Positions 19,554-29,178 of a stretch of 64,000 nt of DNA are shown here, in pieces (positions within the stretch are counted from its first letter, which is position 1; the number at the start of each line of letters is the position of its first letter). This DNA is from JBGTCD01 sp041749015. Lineage in GTDB: Bacteria; Bacteroidota; Bacteroidia; Cytophagales; Cyclobacteriaceae. The translations under genes and the position numbers were made by a program. Under the pieces are notes generated by a model. The model did not search any database and was not told the DNA's origin. It saw nothing but the letters and a program-made list of their open reading frames with translations. The stretch lies in contig JBGTCD010000104.1 of assembly GCA_041749015.1 (NCBI GenBank), forward strand, positions 1 to 64,000. Direction: 5' to 3'.

Positions 19554-19700
19554 ATCGGATTAATTTTAGCTTTGTGTTGTACTTATTAGACCCTTTTTCG
19601 TACTAAATAGTTTGATAAGACCTTTTAATTTCTATTAGCGGTCATATATGGTTACAGGAAGTAAATGTTTAAACATCTTTAGCAATCCAGTTGCATTTAA

Positions 19701-20093
19701 ATGAAAGTCTTTTTCTTTTTAGCTCCCATAAAATCCACCGTTGTTATTCAACAATTGAATAAAAGTTATACCATACTATGCTTGATATGCTGGTTGTTGA
19801 TTCCTTTAAATTCATGGTATTTTAGGCCATGGATATATCAAAACCATATCAATGAATACGGAATTCTGGGTTCCATGCCCAGTCTTTTATTTGTGGTGGT
19901 AATAACCTTGTTTTTTTGGACTCTAATGCGCAATACATATTATCATAAAATGATTCTAATAACGAGTTTGGCGGTGGGAATTATCTATGAAATACTTCAG
20001 AAAGACTTCATACCCGGTCATACCTTTGATCCAGGTGATTTAGTCGCAACAGGTCTTGCTGGCCTGATTTTATTACCCTTGACAAAAAAATAA
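19701..20093 (+). CDS. small VanZ-like membrane protein
   Basis: This 130-residue protein has about four hydrophobic segments (about 25-45, 53-75, 83-98, 112-128). A conserved-looking turn IYEILQKDFIPGHTFDPGDLVATGLAGL precedes the last helix. That E...D-x-x-D arrangement resembles VanZ-family proteins, which end in a similar VDIxDxLANxxG pattern. The resemblance is by eye only. The stop codon overlaps a hairpin that terminates the convergent downstream gene. Confidence 0.55.
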   Translation: MKVFFFLAPIKSTVVIQQLNKSYTILCLICWLLIPLNSWYFRPWIYQNHINEYGILGSMPSLLFVVVITLFFWTLMRNTYYHKMILITSLAVGIIYEILQKDFIPGHTFDPGDLVATGLAGLILLPLTKK

Positions 20094-20117
20094 GCCTGGT
20101 ATGTGTTTACCAGGCTT
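20092..20117 (-). terminator. intrinsic terminator for the gene at 20141
   Basis: A perfect 10-bp stem (AAGCCTGGTA/TACCAGGCTT) with a 6-nt loop is followed on the minus strand by a run of seven T. It also overlaps the stop codon of the convergent plus-strand gene, and could end both transcripts. Confidence 0.8.
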
Positions 20118-20140
20118 AAAAATCCTTGAATACTAAACCC

Positions 20141-20479
20141 TTATTGGGTCGAAGAATCCTTTGATTTACTCCATTTTTCTTTTTTGATAAGCTTTCCGTT
20201 AGCATCAAATTTATACTTCATTTTCTCATCTCCACTTTTAACCTTGAACTTGTAGATTTTGCCATCATCTTTTTTCACCTCATAGGCTTTCATGACATGG
20301 GCTTTTTCTATGCCATTTTCCTTCATAGCAGTCATCACTTTGGCAGGCACCTTGTCCATTGAGACTTCTACCGATTCATACTTCTTGTCTTTGGCCTCCA
20401 TGGCCTTTTTAGCGGTCTGCGCAAATCCTATGCTGCATACCATTACGGCCATTAATGCGCTCAAAAATATCTTTTTCAT
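20141..20479 (-). CDS. small secreted PepSY-like protein
   Basis: The 112-residue protein has a clear signal peptide (MKKIFLSALMAVMVCSIGFAQ). The mature part is lysine-rich: VPAKVMTAMKENGIEKAHVMKAYEV followed by a strand pattern IYKFKVKSGDEKMKYKFDANGKLIKKEK. This helix-then-hairpin plan is that of PepSY-like (DUF2874-type) periplasmic domains of Bacteroidota. It is probably monocistronic and ends at the hairpin at 20092. The function is unknown. Confidence 0.65.
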   Translation of the reverse strand: MKKIFLSALMAVMVCSIGFAQTAKKAMEAKDKKYESVEVSMDKVPAKVMTAMKENGIEKAHVMKAYEVKKDDGKIYKFKVKSGDEKMKYKFDANGKLIKKEKWSKSKDSSTQ

Positions 20480-20581
20480 AGCGTTTGGTTTTAAATGAAA
20501 TAATATTGGTTATACCATAACTTACGAGTCAAAGTGGTTAAGGTTATAAGATCTATTTCGCCATTAACAATGGATAAAGGG

Positions 20582-20953
20582 TCATTTCACCCTTTTTGAG
20601 GCATATGGCACCGCATTATCCAGCAAAATAGCCTCCTGCAAAATATACTTTATAGCCTCCAAATCAATATCAGAAGGCTTGATAAAACTTATGCTTTTAA
20701 CCTGTTTTCTACCTTTAGATTCTAATAAATTGGAGGTATCTGAAAGTTCATTGCCTCTTGTAAAAGCCCACTCTACCCCACCCTTTTTGAGGGGATTAAG
20801 ATAGCATATCCAGGACTTCCCATAATAAAAGGGCAGTCCATAACTGGATTTAACATGTGTTCCAGGGTGATCCAGGATCCATTCATGCAAAGTAACCAGG
20901 ATAATCTTTTGTTCTCCTTCATATTTATCAAACCATCCAGGGTCAAAGTTCAT
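20582..20953 (-). CDS. DUF1801 (YdhG-like) protein
   Basis: This 123-residue soluble protein has the DUF1801 pattern: a PGTHVKSSYGLPFYYGKSWICYLNPLKKGGVEWAF core, where a planar ligand pocket is formed, and a C-terminal helix LEAIKYILQEAI. Relatives include the iron chaperone-like YdhG/Fra proteins, but no function can be assigned here. It is divergent from the prohibitin-like gene, with about 120 nt between the two starts. Confidence 0.75.
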   Translation of the reverse strand: MNFDPGWFDKYEGEQKIILVTLHEWILDHPGTHVKSSYGLPFYYGKSWICYLNPLKKGGVEWAFTRGNELSDTSNLLESKGRKQVKSISFIKPSDIDLEAIKYILQEAILLDNAVPYASKRVK

Positions 20954-21035
20954 TAGGGTAAATAGTAGGTGATCATCAAATACATTTTTACAAAATTAAT
21001 ATTTCATATAAATCAAGGAGTATGGCAAAATATTT

Positions 21036-21049
21036 GTATGCATGCATAC
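21036..21049. promoter_or_regulatory. 14-bp perfect palindrome before the prohibitin-like gene
   Basis: GTATGCATGCATAC is a perfect palindrome 27 nt upstream of the start at 21076, directly after a TATTTG sequence that could be part of a -7 element. It could be an operator, but no regulator is linked. Confidence 0.3.
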
Positions 21050-21075
21050 TAAAGTATTCACTAAAATTCTGTGTT

Positions 21076-21849
21076 ATGAAAAAATTAATTCCTCTATTGT
21101 TGATTTTTGTAATGGTTTCAGGCTGTATGACCATCCGCCAGGGTGAAGTTGGGGTAAAACGAAAATTCGGAAAACTTGACCAAAGAGTGTTGGGTCCTGG
21201 TTTTTACGGATTTAACCCTATTTCCAGTACTATCCTGGTGGTACCAGTCCGGACCGTGAACCGTGAAATAGTACTGCGCCTACCGAGTAAGGAGGGATTA
21301 ACCATCAATTCAGAGATTTCAATCCTATATAGCCTCCGAAAAGACGCAGCCCCTTTAGTATTGGAAGACCTTGGTCGCGGGTATGAGCGTACCGCAATTA
21401 TCCCGGTGTTTCGCAGTGCTGCTGCTGATGTTACCTCTAATTTTATGGCTAAAGACATGCACTCCGGACAAAGGCGGGAAATTGAAGTCCGCATCATGGA
21501 GCGGATGCAGGAAGTGTTGGAGGAAAAAGGATTTATTATTGAAAATGTTCTGCTAAAAAGCATTGAACTTCCCAATGAATTGTCAAGAGCAATAGAGCGT
21601 AAACTGGAAGCTGAGCAGGAGTCTGAGCGCATGGAGTACGTACTTATGCGGGAGAAGAGAGAGGCCGAAAGAATCCGGATACAAGCCGAAGGTACCCGTG
21701 AGGCGCAAAAAATCCTTTCTGAGGGCTTAAGTCAGGAAATTATTCAACTGCGCAGTATTGAGGCTTTTAAAGAACTGGCCAACAGCCCTAATGCTAAAAT
21801 CATCATCACCGATGGCAAAGCACCCTTCCTAATCCCGGGGTTAGAATAA
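21076..21849 (+). CDS. prohibitin/SPFH-domain lipoprotein
   Basis: With ATG 21076 as start, the 257-residue protein begins with a lipoprotein signal whose lipobox is VSGC (Cys 17). The upstream start at 21022 would add 18 residues in front of the signal and is unlikely. The Band 7/SPFH domain follows (GEVGVKRKFGKLDQRVLGPGFYGFNPI through about 175). A charged coiled coil (ELSRAIERKLEAEQESERMEY) comes next, then the conserved QAEGTREAQKILSEG segment. Relatives form membrane-attached oligomeric rings that influence membrane proteases. The lipid anchor here would put it on the outside of the inner membrane or on the outer membrane. Confidence 0.88.
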   Translation: MKKLIPLLLIFVMVSGCMTIRQGEVGVKRKFGKLDQRVLGPGFYGFNPISSTILVVPVRTVNREIVLRLPSKEGLTINSEISILYSLRKDAAPLVLEDLGRGYERTAIIPVFRSAAADVTSNFMAKDMHSGQRREIEVRIMERMQEVLEEKGFIIENVLLKSIELPNELSRAIERKLEAEQESERMEYVLMREKREAERIRIQAEGTREAQKILSEGLSQEIIQLRSIEAFKELANSPNAKIIITDGKAPFLIPGLE

Positions 21850-21870
21850 TTTATTCGAGATTAATAATGC

Positions 21871-21899
21871 AAGGCTGTTACATTGGTAGCAGCCTTTTT
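21871..21899. terminator. intrinsic terminator between convergent genes
   Basis: AAGGCTG...CAGCCTT stem with an inner TTAC/GTA extension, followed by T5 on the plus strand. It lies between the stop of the prohibitin-like gene and the end of the convergent HDAC-like gene. Confidence 0.7.
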
Positions 21900-21921
21900 A
21901 TTTGTTTGAGACTTGATCTAT

Positions 21922-22824
21922 TTAGAAATACAACTCCTGGGCCAACCTGAAAGTATTGGCATGTGCTTCAATAATATGGCGGAGCGATTCGGAATACCCC
22001 CCTCCCATACTTACCGCAATTGGAATACCATTGTCTTTTGCTCTCATCAGTACTGCCTTATCTCTGGCTTTGCATCCGTCCAGTGTTAACGACAGCCTGC
22101 CCAGTTTATCAGAGGCTAATACATCAACCCCCGATTGAAAAAAGATAAAATCAGGCGCAATCTGGTCAATGAGTTGATCCAGATGATTATTGAGTAATTT
22201 GAGGTAGGTAGCATCACCTGTTTTGTCAGGCAATGGGATGTCAAGGTCAGATTCTTCTTTGTGAAGGGGATAGTTATTGGCCCCGTGCATGCTAAACGTA
22301 AATACCCTTGGTTCATTCTTGAATATCTCAGCGGTGCCATTGCCCTGATGGACGTCCAGATCAATGACCAAAATTTGTTTTGCCAGACCCTGGTCGAGTA
22401 AATGCCTGGCACCAATGGCAATATCATTGAGAAGGCAAAACCCTTCACCCCTATTAGTGAATGCATGATGTGTACCTCCGGCAATATTCATGGCCACCCC
22501 AAACTCCAAAGCAAATATGGCGCACTGAAGGGTGCCATTCATGATGGTAATTTCCCGATTCACCAGCTCTGCCGACAAAGGAAAACCCGTTTTTCTCTCT
22601 TCTATACGGCTCAATCTAAGTCCTTTGAGCTTTTCCCAGTATTCATGATCATGCACCGCCAGGATTTTGGAGGTTTTAAGGGGTTCCGGTCTGAAAAAAT
22701 TGGTTTCGACGATGGTGCCTTCGTAGAGCAATTGCTCAGGCAAGAGGTCGTACTTCTCCATTGGAAACCGATGCTTTTCCGGTAAGGGGTGGTTATAAAT
22801 TTCAGACCAGGCTATCTTGAGCAT
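21922..22824 (-). CDS. histone-deacetylase-like amidohydrolase
   Basis: The 300-residue protein has the class I/II HDAC fold signature: GGTHHAF with the catalytic His pair (119-120), DLDVHQGNGT with zinc ligands D157 and H159, SGVDVLASD supplying the third ligand, and GGGYS. Bacterial members (AcuC and polyamine or acyl-lysine deacetylases) remove acetyl groups from small molecules or proteins. It is the last gene of a three-gene minus-strand group with the ABCG-type exporter and a small exported protein. Whether the three cooperate is unclear. Confidence 0.9.
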   Translation of the reverse strand: MLKIAWSEIYNHPLPEKHRFPMEKYDLLPEQLLYEGTIVETNFFRPEPLKTSKILAVHDHEYWEKLKGLRLSRIEERKTGFPLSAELVNREITIMNGTLQCAIFALEFGVAMNIAGGTHHAFTNRGEGFCLLNDIAIGARHLLDQGLAKQILVIDLDVHQGNGTAEIFKNEPRVFTFSMHGANNYPLHKEESDLDIPLPDKTGDATYLKLLNNHLDQLIDQIAPDFIFFQSGVDVLASDKLGRLSLTLDGCKARDKAVLMRAKDNGIPIAVSMGGGYSESLRHIIEAHANTFRLAQELYF

Positions 22825-22853
22825 GCCATGTTAACATCCAATCCCTAGCATAG

Positions 22854-23309
22854 TTATGGCAGTAATTCTGCCTCGGTAAGGCGGTACATCAGGTCGTTTT
22901 CTCTGGACTCTATCAGTGTTAGCTTGCCCTTCAGGGTGATCTTTTTTTCTGTAAATGGCACAGGCTTTACAGAAAATACCTCTGCTACAGTCTCCGGACC
23001 TGCTCCACCGCAAAAAAAGCAGGTAGCAAGCGGCAAGGCCGACAATACAAAGTGTTGATGGGTCTTACCATTGGTAAGCGGATAAATATACCCATCCAGG
23101 GTGACCACTTTTCCATTTAAGGTACGGGCAGCATTGGGAAACTCAGGTTTCAGCTCCTTGCCTTTATCCTTATCTGGGCCAAAGGATGGCGCAATATTTA
23201 TTTGTTTCAAGGCTGGCCAGTCCGTTTCAGCCGATTGTGTGTTACCAGTAAGGGCAATACAAAAGGCCAAAATTACGATATAAAACTCCCTACTAAAATT
23301 TATATTCAT
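22854..23309 (-). CDS. small exported protein with CFFCGG motif, unknown function
   Basis: I choose ATG 23309, because the frame upstream starts with a TTG and the ATG gives a clean signal peptide (NINFSREFYIVILAFCIALTGNTQ). The mature part contains LNGKVVTLDGYIYPL, an OB-like strand pattern, and LATCFFCGGAGPETV with a CxxC pair. The layout recalls DUF3299-type periplasmic proteins, where a similar GY-x-x-PL strand precedes a Cys-containing loop. A metal or redox role is a guess. It lies 15 nt after the exporter gene and 29 nt before the HDAC-like gene. Confidence 0.65.
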   Translation of the reverse strand: MNINFSREFYIVILAFCIALTGNTQSAETDWPALKQINIAPSFGPDKDKGKELKPEFPNAARTLNGKVVTLDGYIYPLTNGKTHQHFVLSALPLATCFFCGGAGPETVAEVFSVKPVPFTEKKITLKGKLTLIESRENDLMYRLTEAELLP

Positions 23310-23324
23310 TTTCCAAATCAAAAC

Positions 23325-26300
23325 TCAGGCCCTTTTGTTTTTCCTCTTAAATCCGCTTGTGGTTACAAGTATCCTCCTGAATACATCAAAATATAAGGTG
23401 CCAAAGAGGATCAGGGTCATCATCCAAATCACTAAAATATTAAAGTACACCGTATCAAAAACCTTACCTAAAAATGGCTTACCTGGTGCGTAAAATTTGG
23501 TGCGGAACTTTAGCGGGTGGCTTGGATTATGTTCATTAAAATATGCCGCAGAAACCTTTTGCACCAAACGGTCTTCGTCCTGAATAATCCTAACCGTTGA
23601 CTGGGCCCCGGTTACAGCATTTTGGACCGCTTCATTCTGATACTTGAGTTTGAGCGCTACCACATCTATCCCTTCCGCTTCCAGCTCCTCGAGATAAGCT
23701 TCTTTGCGTTCTATTCGCTGGAGATATCTGATGGAATAAAAGTTTTTGAGGTCCCCAAGCCATTCACCGGCTTTCTGATAGATAAACAGGTCAAAATTTT
23801 CAGGCGTAAGCTCATTGACCAATTCAAAGGGCTTGTCAGGATGATATTTAGCTTCCTTAATAAATTCATTTTTCAGCAGCCTTAACTTAGGTCCCAGCAC
23901 CTTATTCTTTTCATCAGCATTGCTATTGAGATTTTGAAAACAGAATGAAAGTTCCGATTCAAGCCTAGGAATAAGATATACCTTTTTATATTCTGCCATG
24001 GCAATGCTTTGATCATGCTCAAAAAATAAACGTTCGAAGCTATTATCCCTAAACTGGGTGACCATAGAGGCCTCGAATGCCCATCTTGAAGCCATAAACT
24101 CACCAATCAGCGGGACACCTTCAGGGTTGGTAACCTTTGGGTGAAACTTATCAAAATTGATTACCACACCCGACAGTATCAATTGGGGGATCAGTAATAT
24201 TGGTATCAGAATATAAATGGTCACTGCCGAATTGAATGTAGCGGAAACGTTAAGGCCCAGAAGGTTGGCAAAACAAGCCGTGGAGAATAGAATGAGCCAA
24301 TACCGAAAGCCCATTTCGTAAAGCTCCAATACATAATTGCCAATAAGCATGAACAAAAAGGTCTGAACCGCCGAAATCAAAAAGAGTATGGCAATTTTTG
24401 ACAGCAAATAACTGCTGCGGCTAAGATGGAGAAACTGCTCTCGTTTTAGAATTTTTCGATCTCTAAAAATCTCCTCAGCACTTACCGTCAGACCCAGAAA
24501 CAGCACCACAATAATGCTCATAAAAAAGTATACCGGAATATTGTCATTATGGTAAAAAGAATAAGTTACTCCCTCAGATCCTGCCACTGCATAATATTTG
24601 ACCAAAAGGCTGATGAATAGTGCCAGCAGAGGCGCCTGAATGAGGTTAATGACCCAGTACTGCGTGTTGGATAGTTTGGAAAGCGCATCCCGTAAACTAA
24701 AAACCCGCCATTGTCTAAACCACCCCGGAATCTTTTGAATACCGTGCAAGGGGGTATCCACTGTATTAATTTTACGGGGGGTTATATGTTTATTATAAAA
24801 CTCGTACCATTGGGCAGGAGATATTTTCCGGGTTTGAGTAAGGCGGCCATACTCATCCACTACACGGGTGTCAATAATATTAAAGATTTGCTCTGCACTG
24901 ATATTTCCACATTCAGGGCATACCCCCTGCATGCGGTTGGCAGCATTGATGCGGTCCTTAAAGTATTCTAATGCCTCTACCGGATTGCCATAATAAATCT
25001 GCCATCCGCCGGTATCGAGGATGATGAGGTCGTCAAATAATTTGAAGATGTCTGATGAGGGCTGGTGAATGACTACAAAAATCATGGTGCCCCGCATGGA
25101 AAGCTCTTTCATAAGGTCCATGATATTTTCTGAGTCCCTTGAAGAAAGCCCGGAGGTTGGCTCATCCACGAATAACACGGTGGGCTCTCTTAGCAGTTCC
25201 AAACCAATATTGACCCGCTTTCTTTGACCACCACTAATGGTTTTATCCATGGGCGAACCCACTTTTAAGTCTCGTATCAGCCCTAATCCAAGGTTTCGTA
25301 TTACGATGTCTACCAGTTCTGTGAGCTCCTCTTTGTTATAATCACTAAAGCACAGCCTGGCAGCAAAATACAGATTCTGGAATACGGTAAGTTCCTCAAT
25401 CAGGAGATCATCCTGAGGGATATACCCAATCACCCCTTCCAGTTTCTCGGGGTCTTCATGAATGGATATCCCGTTGATTTTGACATATCCTGAAGAAGGC
25501 CTTTCGGAACCATTGAGTAAATTAAGTAAAGTGGTTTTTCCGGATCCACTGGACCCCATAATGCCGACCAGTTTGCCTCCCTCCTCAGCAATGTTGATAT
25601 TCTGAAGCCCTAGCTTTCCATCCTGAAAATGATAAAACAGATTTTTAGCTTCAAATGAAATCGCCGTTTCCTGTTCCCTCCTTAAATAATTGGTAACGAT
25701 CTGGCTATAATAGATGGTCTCAATCTTGTTGCCTTTGATGGTACTGCCATTGGGCAATACATATATTTTCCTGCTTTTGAGGTTAGTACCATTTAAATTT
25801 AAAGTACTGATTCCTAAGTATTTAATAAAATACGTTTCAATTGATGGTACACGCAATACGGCTATGAGTCCGGTTAGATTTTTTGAAACCATTCTTGGTC
25901 CCTCGATGTCATTTTCCCCTGATCCTTCATCGACAATCAGGATGGCATTGGAGGAGAGGTCTTCAGGGTCCAGACCCATTACAAACTGCCGGACATCCAT
26001 GATGACATTTCTGTTTAACTTAAGGGATTCACCGATATAAAAAATAAGGTTGTCCTGCCTTTCAGAAATGTCTCCATCAGCATAGAGCAATTCTACTATT
26101 TTAATGACCAGAAATACTTTCTGCTGTTTGGTCAGGGCCTGATTCATCTTTTTTGTGATGTTGATCACCTGCCCCCATTCCTCCAAAAAGGCTTTGGTAT
26201 TATCATCAACCGTTTCCTCTATACCGGCCCCTGCCACTACTTCTACAGGGATTTCGGTATTGTATTGGTCAAAAAGATTGAGGTAAAGAGGAATAGAAGC

Positions 26301-26417
26301 CTGGTCCACATGTACCATGAGAAAGTCTGAAATATTAGCCCTTTCAGCTTCAGTGACCCGCTCTCTCGCAACAATAGAGAATAATCTGATTATGGCTTTG
26401 AGTAATTCCTCGCTCAT
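23325..26417 (-). CDS. ABCG-type ABC exporter with TerB-like N-terminus
   Basis: This 1030-residue single-chain half transporter starts with a helical domain that has the KIVELLYADGDISERQDNLI pattern of TerB-like domains (about 85-150). An ABC domain follows at about 255-480: Walker A GSSGSGKTT near 289, signature SGGQRKR near 395, and FVDEPTSGLSS. A linker carries GVCPECGNIS (CxxC). About six membrane helices lie between about 585 and 775, with a last helix near 995. ABC2-type G-subfamily members export lipids or hydrophobic molecules. A long soluble loop (about 790-980) between the last two membrane parts is unusual. The substrate is unknown. Confidence 0.88.
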   Translation of the reverse strand: MSEELLKAIIRLFSIVARERVTEAERANISDFLMVHVDQASIPLYLNLFDQYNTEIPVEVVAGAGIEETVDDNTKAFLEEWGQVINITKKMNQALTKQQKVFLVIKIVELLYADGDISERQDNLIFYIGESLKLNRNVIMDVRQFVMGLDPEDLSSNAILIVDEGSGENDIEGPRMVSKNLTGLIAVLRVPSIETYFIKYLGISTLNLNGTNLKSRKIYVLPNGSTIKGNKIETIYYSQIVTNYLRREQETAISFEAKNLFYHFQDGKLGLQNINIAEEGGKLVGIMGSSGSGKTTLLNLLNGSERPSSGYVKINGISIHEDPEKLEGVIGYIPQDDLLIEELTVFQNLYFAARLCFSDYNKEELTELVDIVIRNLGLGLIRDLKVGSPMDKTISGGQRKRVNIGLELLREPTVLFVDEPTSGLSSRDSENIMDLMKELSMRGTMIFVVIHQPSSDIFKLFDDLIILDTGGWQIYYGNPVEALEYFKDRINAANRMQGVCPECGNISAEQIFNIIDTRVVDEYGRLTQTRKISPAQWYEFYNKHITPRKINTVDTPLHGIQKIPGWFRQWRVFSLRDALSKLSNTQYWVINLIQAPLLALFISLLVKYYAVAGSEGVTYSFYHNDNIPVYFFMSIIVVLFLGLTVSAEEIFRDRKILKREQFLHLSRSSYLLSKIAILFLISAVQTFLFMLIGNYVLELYEMGFRYWLILFSTACFANLLGLNVSATFNSAVTIYILIPILLIPQLILSGVVINFDKFHPKVTNPEGVPLIGEFMASRWAFEASMVTQFRDNSFERLFFEHDQSIAMAEYKKVYLIPRLESELSFCFQNLNSNADEKNKVLGPKLRLLKNEFIKEAKYHPDKPFELVNELTPENFDLFIYQKAGEWLGDLKNFYSIRYLQRIERKEAYLEELEAEGIDVVALKLKYQNEAVQNAVTGAQSTVRIIQDEDRLVQKVSAAYFNEHNPSHPLKFRTKFYAPGKPFLGKVFDTVYFNILVIWMMTLILFGTLYFDVFRRILVTTSGFKRKNKRA

Positions 26418-26561
26418 TTCCCTATTTCTGAATCGGTGATTTTAATCCCTTAAATTAGAAAATATTAAGATGTATAATACAAATCCCTTTATTTGTTTGA
26501 AGTATTTTTCATGCTCAATATCACGGCAGCCACCTTTTGCCTTGATAATTTTTAAAAATAA

Positions 26562-29141
26562 TTACTGCAGGTCCCCATCTTTGGCATGAAGGCCCTCAAC
26601 CCTGAACATTAAATCTGATGATTCCAGCAGAATTCTTTTAAGATGGGCAGGAAATCTTGGATTCCTGTATAGGAACTCCCTAACGGTGTCACCAGCTTCC
26701 GGATCACTATACTGCATTAAGGTCGTTTCAATCCATCTTTTCGGAAAGAAAATGTCATTGGTCCTTTGGATATCCGGTAGCCATTCAATGCTGGGACCAA
26801 TGAATTCCCGCGAGGCATCCTGCCTCATGGGGTGATGGAGGTATCCCAGGGCTTCCAATACCCAGGCCTCCTGTTTGCGGTTTCTATGATCCTCTAAAGC
26901 ATAAAAGAAACTCTTTCTTAATTCCGGGTCAGGGCTAAGGGCCATTTTCATGTATTCAAGTCTTTCTTTCTTGTGCTCATCCTTTAGCTCATCCTTGAGT
27001 TGATCAAGTAGCTGAAGGCCTTCTTCTCCCCGATGCAGGGCAATTATAAACCCAGCTTTCAGCCGGTCTTCCTCCGAAAATTCAAAGTCCCCAACCTCAA
27101 TTTCATTTTTCAATACGCCCTCGAGCACCTTAATGCCATTATCTCCAATAGCTACCCTCCTAAGGGTCTTATAAAAAGAAGCCCTAATGCCAGGATCCTG
27201 TCGCTGTGTCAGATTATGAATCAACACCGACTCCAGCCCTGCTGACCGCGCCATTCTTTGCGAATCAGTCATGATTCTGTTGAAGATGGTTTCTATTCTG
27301 CCCAGGCAGTATTCCAATACCACTGGTTCAGTTTCTGCATTGGCCCCTTCCAGGAGCAGGTCAAAATAAGCAGTCAGGGAAAACCTTTTGTTGAGAACAG
27401 CCTCCCACAGGTGGGCCATTACCATACCCCTGTAAATAGGTTTGCCAAGGGTATAAAGGTTTTTTGAAAGGTAGTCCATTGAACCCTGGCCCATTTGAAA
27501 ATAGCCATAACCCGCACCATTGGCATTTGAAACTAAATATAAAAAACCCTCAAGGCTGTCTAGTTTAAGGATATCGCTCCGGCGTGAACGAAGGTTTACA
27601 GGCACTTCAACAATGGTATCTTTGGTGCCTACCGCAACATTGAAGGTTTGTGGCCACCAATTAGAAGGATTGTCATTATTAAATTGAAACAATTCAAATT
27701 GCTTCCCACTTTCTCCGCTGATGTCTTTGATAAAAAATGAAGGCATACCGGCATTTTTTATCCACATATTACTCCAGAAAACTAAATTGATGTCCTCAGA
27801 ATAGGTATCCAAGATGCTAACCAGATCGTCCCAGGTAGCATTGCCATGCGCATAGGTCTGGAGGTACTCGATCAGAGCCTCTTGAAATTTTTCTGCTCCA
27901 AGTGCAAGTTCCAACTGATTCATGGCTACGGGGGCTTTCTGATAAATGATGGGCCCATACAGGTTTCCTGCATCAATCAGGTTGGGTAGCTCTTGTCTTA
28001 TGCTGTGAGTACCACGGGTCCTGTCGACCTCATAGGCACTGATATGGTGCGAAAGAAAAAATCTGAGGGCGTGGTCAGTATCAGGAAACATGGGATTTAC
28101 TATTTTGGCCGCCAGGAAGTTTGCAAAAACCTCCTTCAGCCACACATCATCAAACCACTTCATGGTCACCAGGTCTCCAAACCACATATGGGCAGTTTCA
28201 TGGGCGATTAGGTTGGCCCTGCCCTGTAGCTGAGTAAAGGATGGATTGGCCGGTAACATCAAGCGTTCTGCATTGTAGAAGATTGATCCAGGGTGCTCCA
28301 TACCACCATATTGAAAGGACGGAATGAGGACCCAGTCGAACTTTTCAAAGGGATAATCAATGGTGGTATAGGTTTCCAGCCATTTTAGAGACGTAGTATG
28401 CAGGTCAAATATAGCATCGAGATTTTGTGCTACTGTAGCCTCGTCCTCCAAAATATAGAACATGGTGGCAGTTCTCAGAGAATCCAGTGGGCGTGTTTCT
28501 GTTTTGAAGGCGCCTGCAGCAAAAGCCATAAGGTAGGTACTTATCGGTTTGGTGGGTTCAAAACGGACCTTGCACGATTTATCCGTACACTCCCTGGATA
28601 TTTCGGAACCATTTGAGACGGCTTTCCAGGATTTTGGAATGGTGAGGGTTAATTCAAAAGCAGCCTTCAGATCGGGCTGATCAAAGCAAGGCATAAGTCT
28701 GGAAGCCTTGTCGGGGACGAAAAGGGTATAAACAAGGCCTGTTTTGGAATGCAGGGCTTCAGGATCGGCAGTATAGTGTATTCGGTATTCCTGAGTCTCG
28801 GTGGCCTCATTTGGCGGGGTGATGATGATATGGCTATTTTTTATCCGCCATTTTACTGATTCATTTTTAAAATAGATGTTCTTGATATTTTCCGCATTGC
28901 CTCTGAAATCAAGAATTACATTTTCATCCGGAGATAGATGATCAAATTTCAGGGTCATTATGCCACTTACAGGTGCTTCTAAGGATTTGGTGAGGTCGAG
29001 ATCCAGGTCATAATGAATGTTGGAATACAGTCCCTTACGGTATTCCGCCAATTCCAGGGAGACGCCTTCCTGAAGCAATTCCTTGTTTTGGCAACTTGTC
29101 AAAACGCCAATTATTATCACAAAACAAAAGGCCCGTATCAT
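26562..29141 (-). CDS. M1-family metallo-aminopeptidase (lipoprotein)
   Basis: The 859-residue protein has a lipoprotein signal (lipobox LTSC, Cys 17). The M1 catalytic domain has the zinc site HETAH (about 314-318) and the third ligand Glu 19 residues later in KEVFA, and GGMEHPG is the exopeptidase GAMEN equivalent. A helical ERAP-like C-terminal region follows. It would trim N-terminal residues from peptides in the periplasm or at the cell surface. In place of the usual NEGFA it has KEVFA, which keeps the Glu ligand. It is downstream of the SDR gene by 37 nt on the same strand. Confidence 0.93.
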   Translation of the reverse strand: MIRAFCFVIIIGVLTSCQNKELLQEGVSLELAEYRKGLYSNIHYDLDLDLTKSLEAPVSGIMTLKFDHLSPDENVILDFRGNAENIKNIYFKNESVKWRIKNSHIIITPPNEATETQEYRIHYTADPEALHSKTGLVYTLFVPDKASRLMPCFDQPDLKAAFELTLTIPKSWKAVSNGSEISRECTDKSCKVRFEPTKPISTYLMAFAAGAFKTETRPLDSLRTATMFYILEDEATVAQNLDAIFDLHTTSLKWLETYTTIDYPFEKFDWVLIPSFQYGGMEHPGSIFYNAERLMLPANPSFTQLQGRANLIAHETAHMWFGDLVTMKWFDDVWLKEVFANFLAAKIVNPMFPDTDHALRFFLSHHISAYEVDRTRGTHSIRQELPNLIDAGNLYGPIIYQKAPVAMNQLELALGAEKFQEALIEYLQTYAHGNATWDDLVSILDTYSEDINLVFWSNMWIKNAGMPSFFIKDISGESGKQFELFQFNNDNPSNWWPQTFNVAVGTKDTIVEVPVNLRSRRSDILKLDSLEGFLYLVSNANGAGYGYFQMGQGSMDYLSKNLYTLGKPIYRGMVMAHLWEAVLNKRFSLTAYFDLLLEGANAETEPVVLEYCLGRIETIFNRIMTDSQRMARSAGLESVLIHNLTQRQDPGIRASFYKTLRRVAIGDNGIKVLEGVLKNEIEVGDFEFSEEDRLKAGFIIALHRGEEGLQLLDQLKDELKDEHKKERLEYMKMALSPDPELRKSFFYALEDHRNRKQEAWVLEALGYLHHPMRQDASREFIGPSIEWLPDIQRTNDIFFPKRWIETTLMQYSDPEAGDTVREFLYRNPRFPAHLKRILLESSDLMFRVEGLHAKDGDLQ

Positions 29142-29178
29142 GGCCTCAATTTATAAAAAAAGTTCTTAACTATAATTA

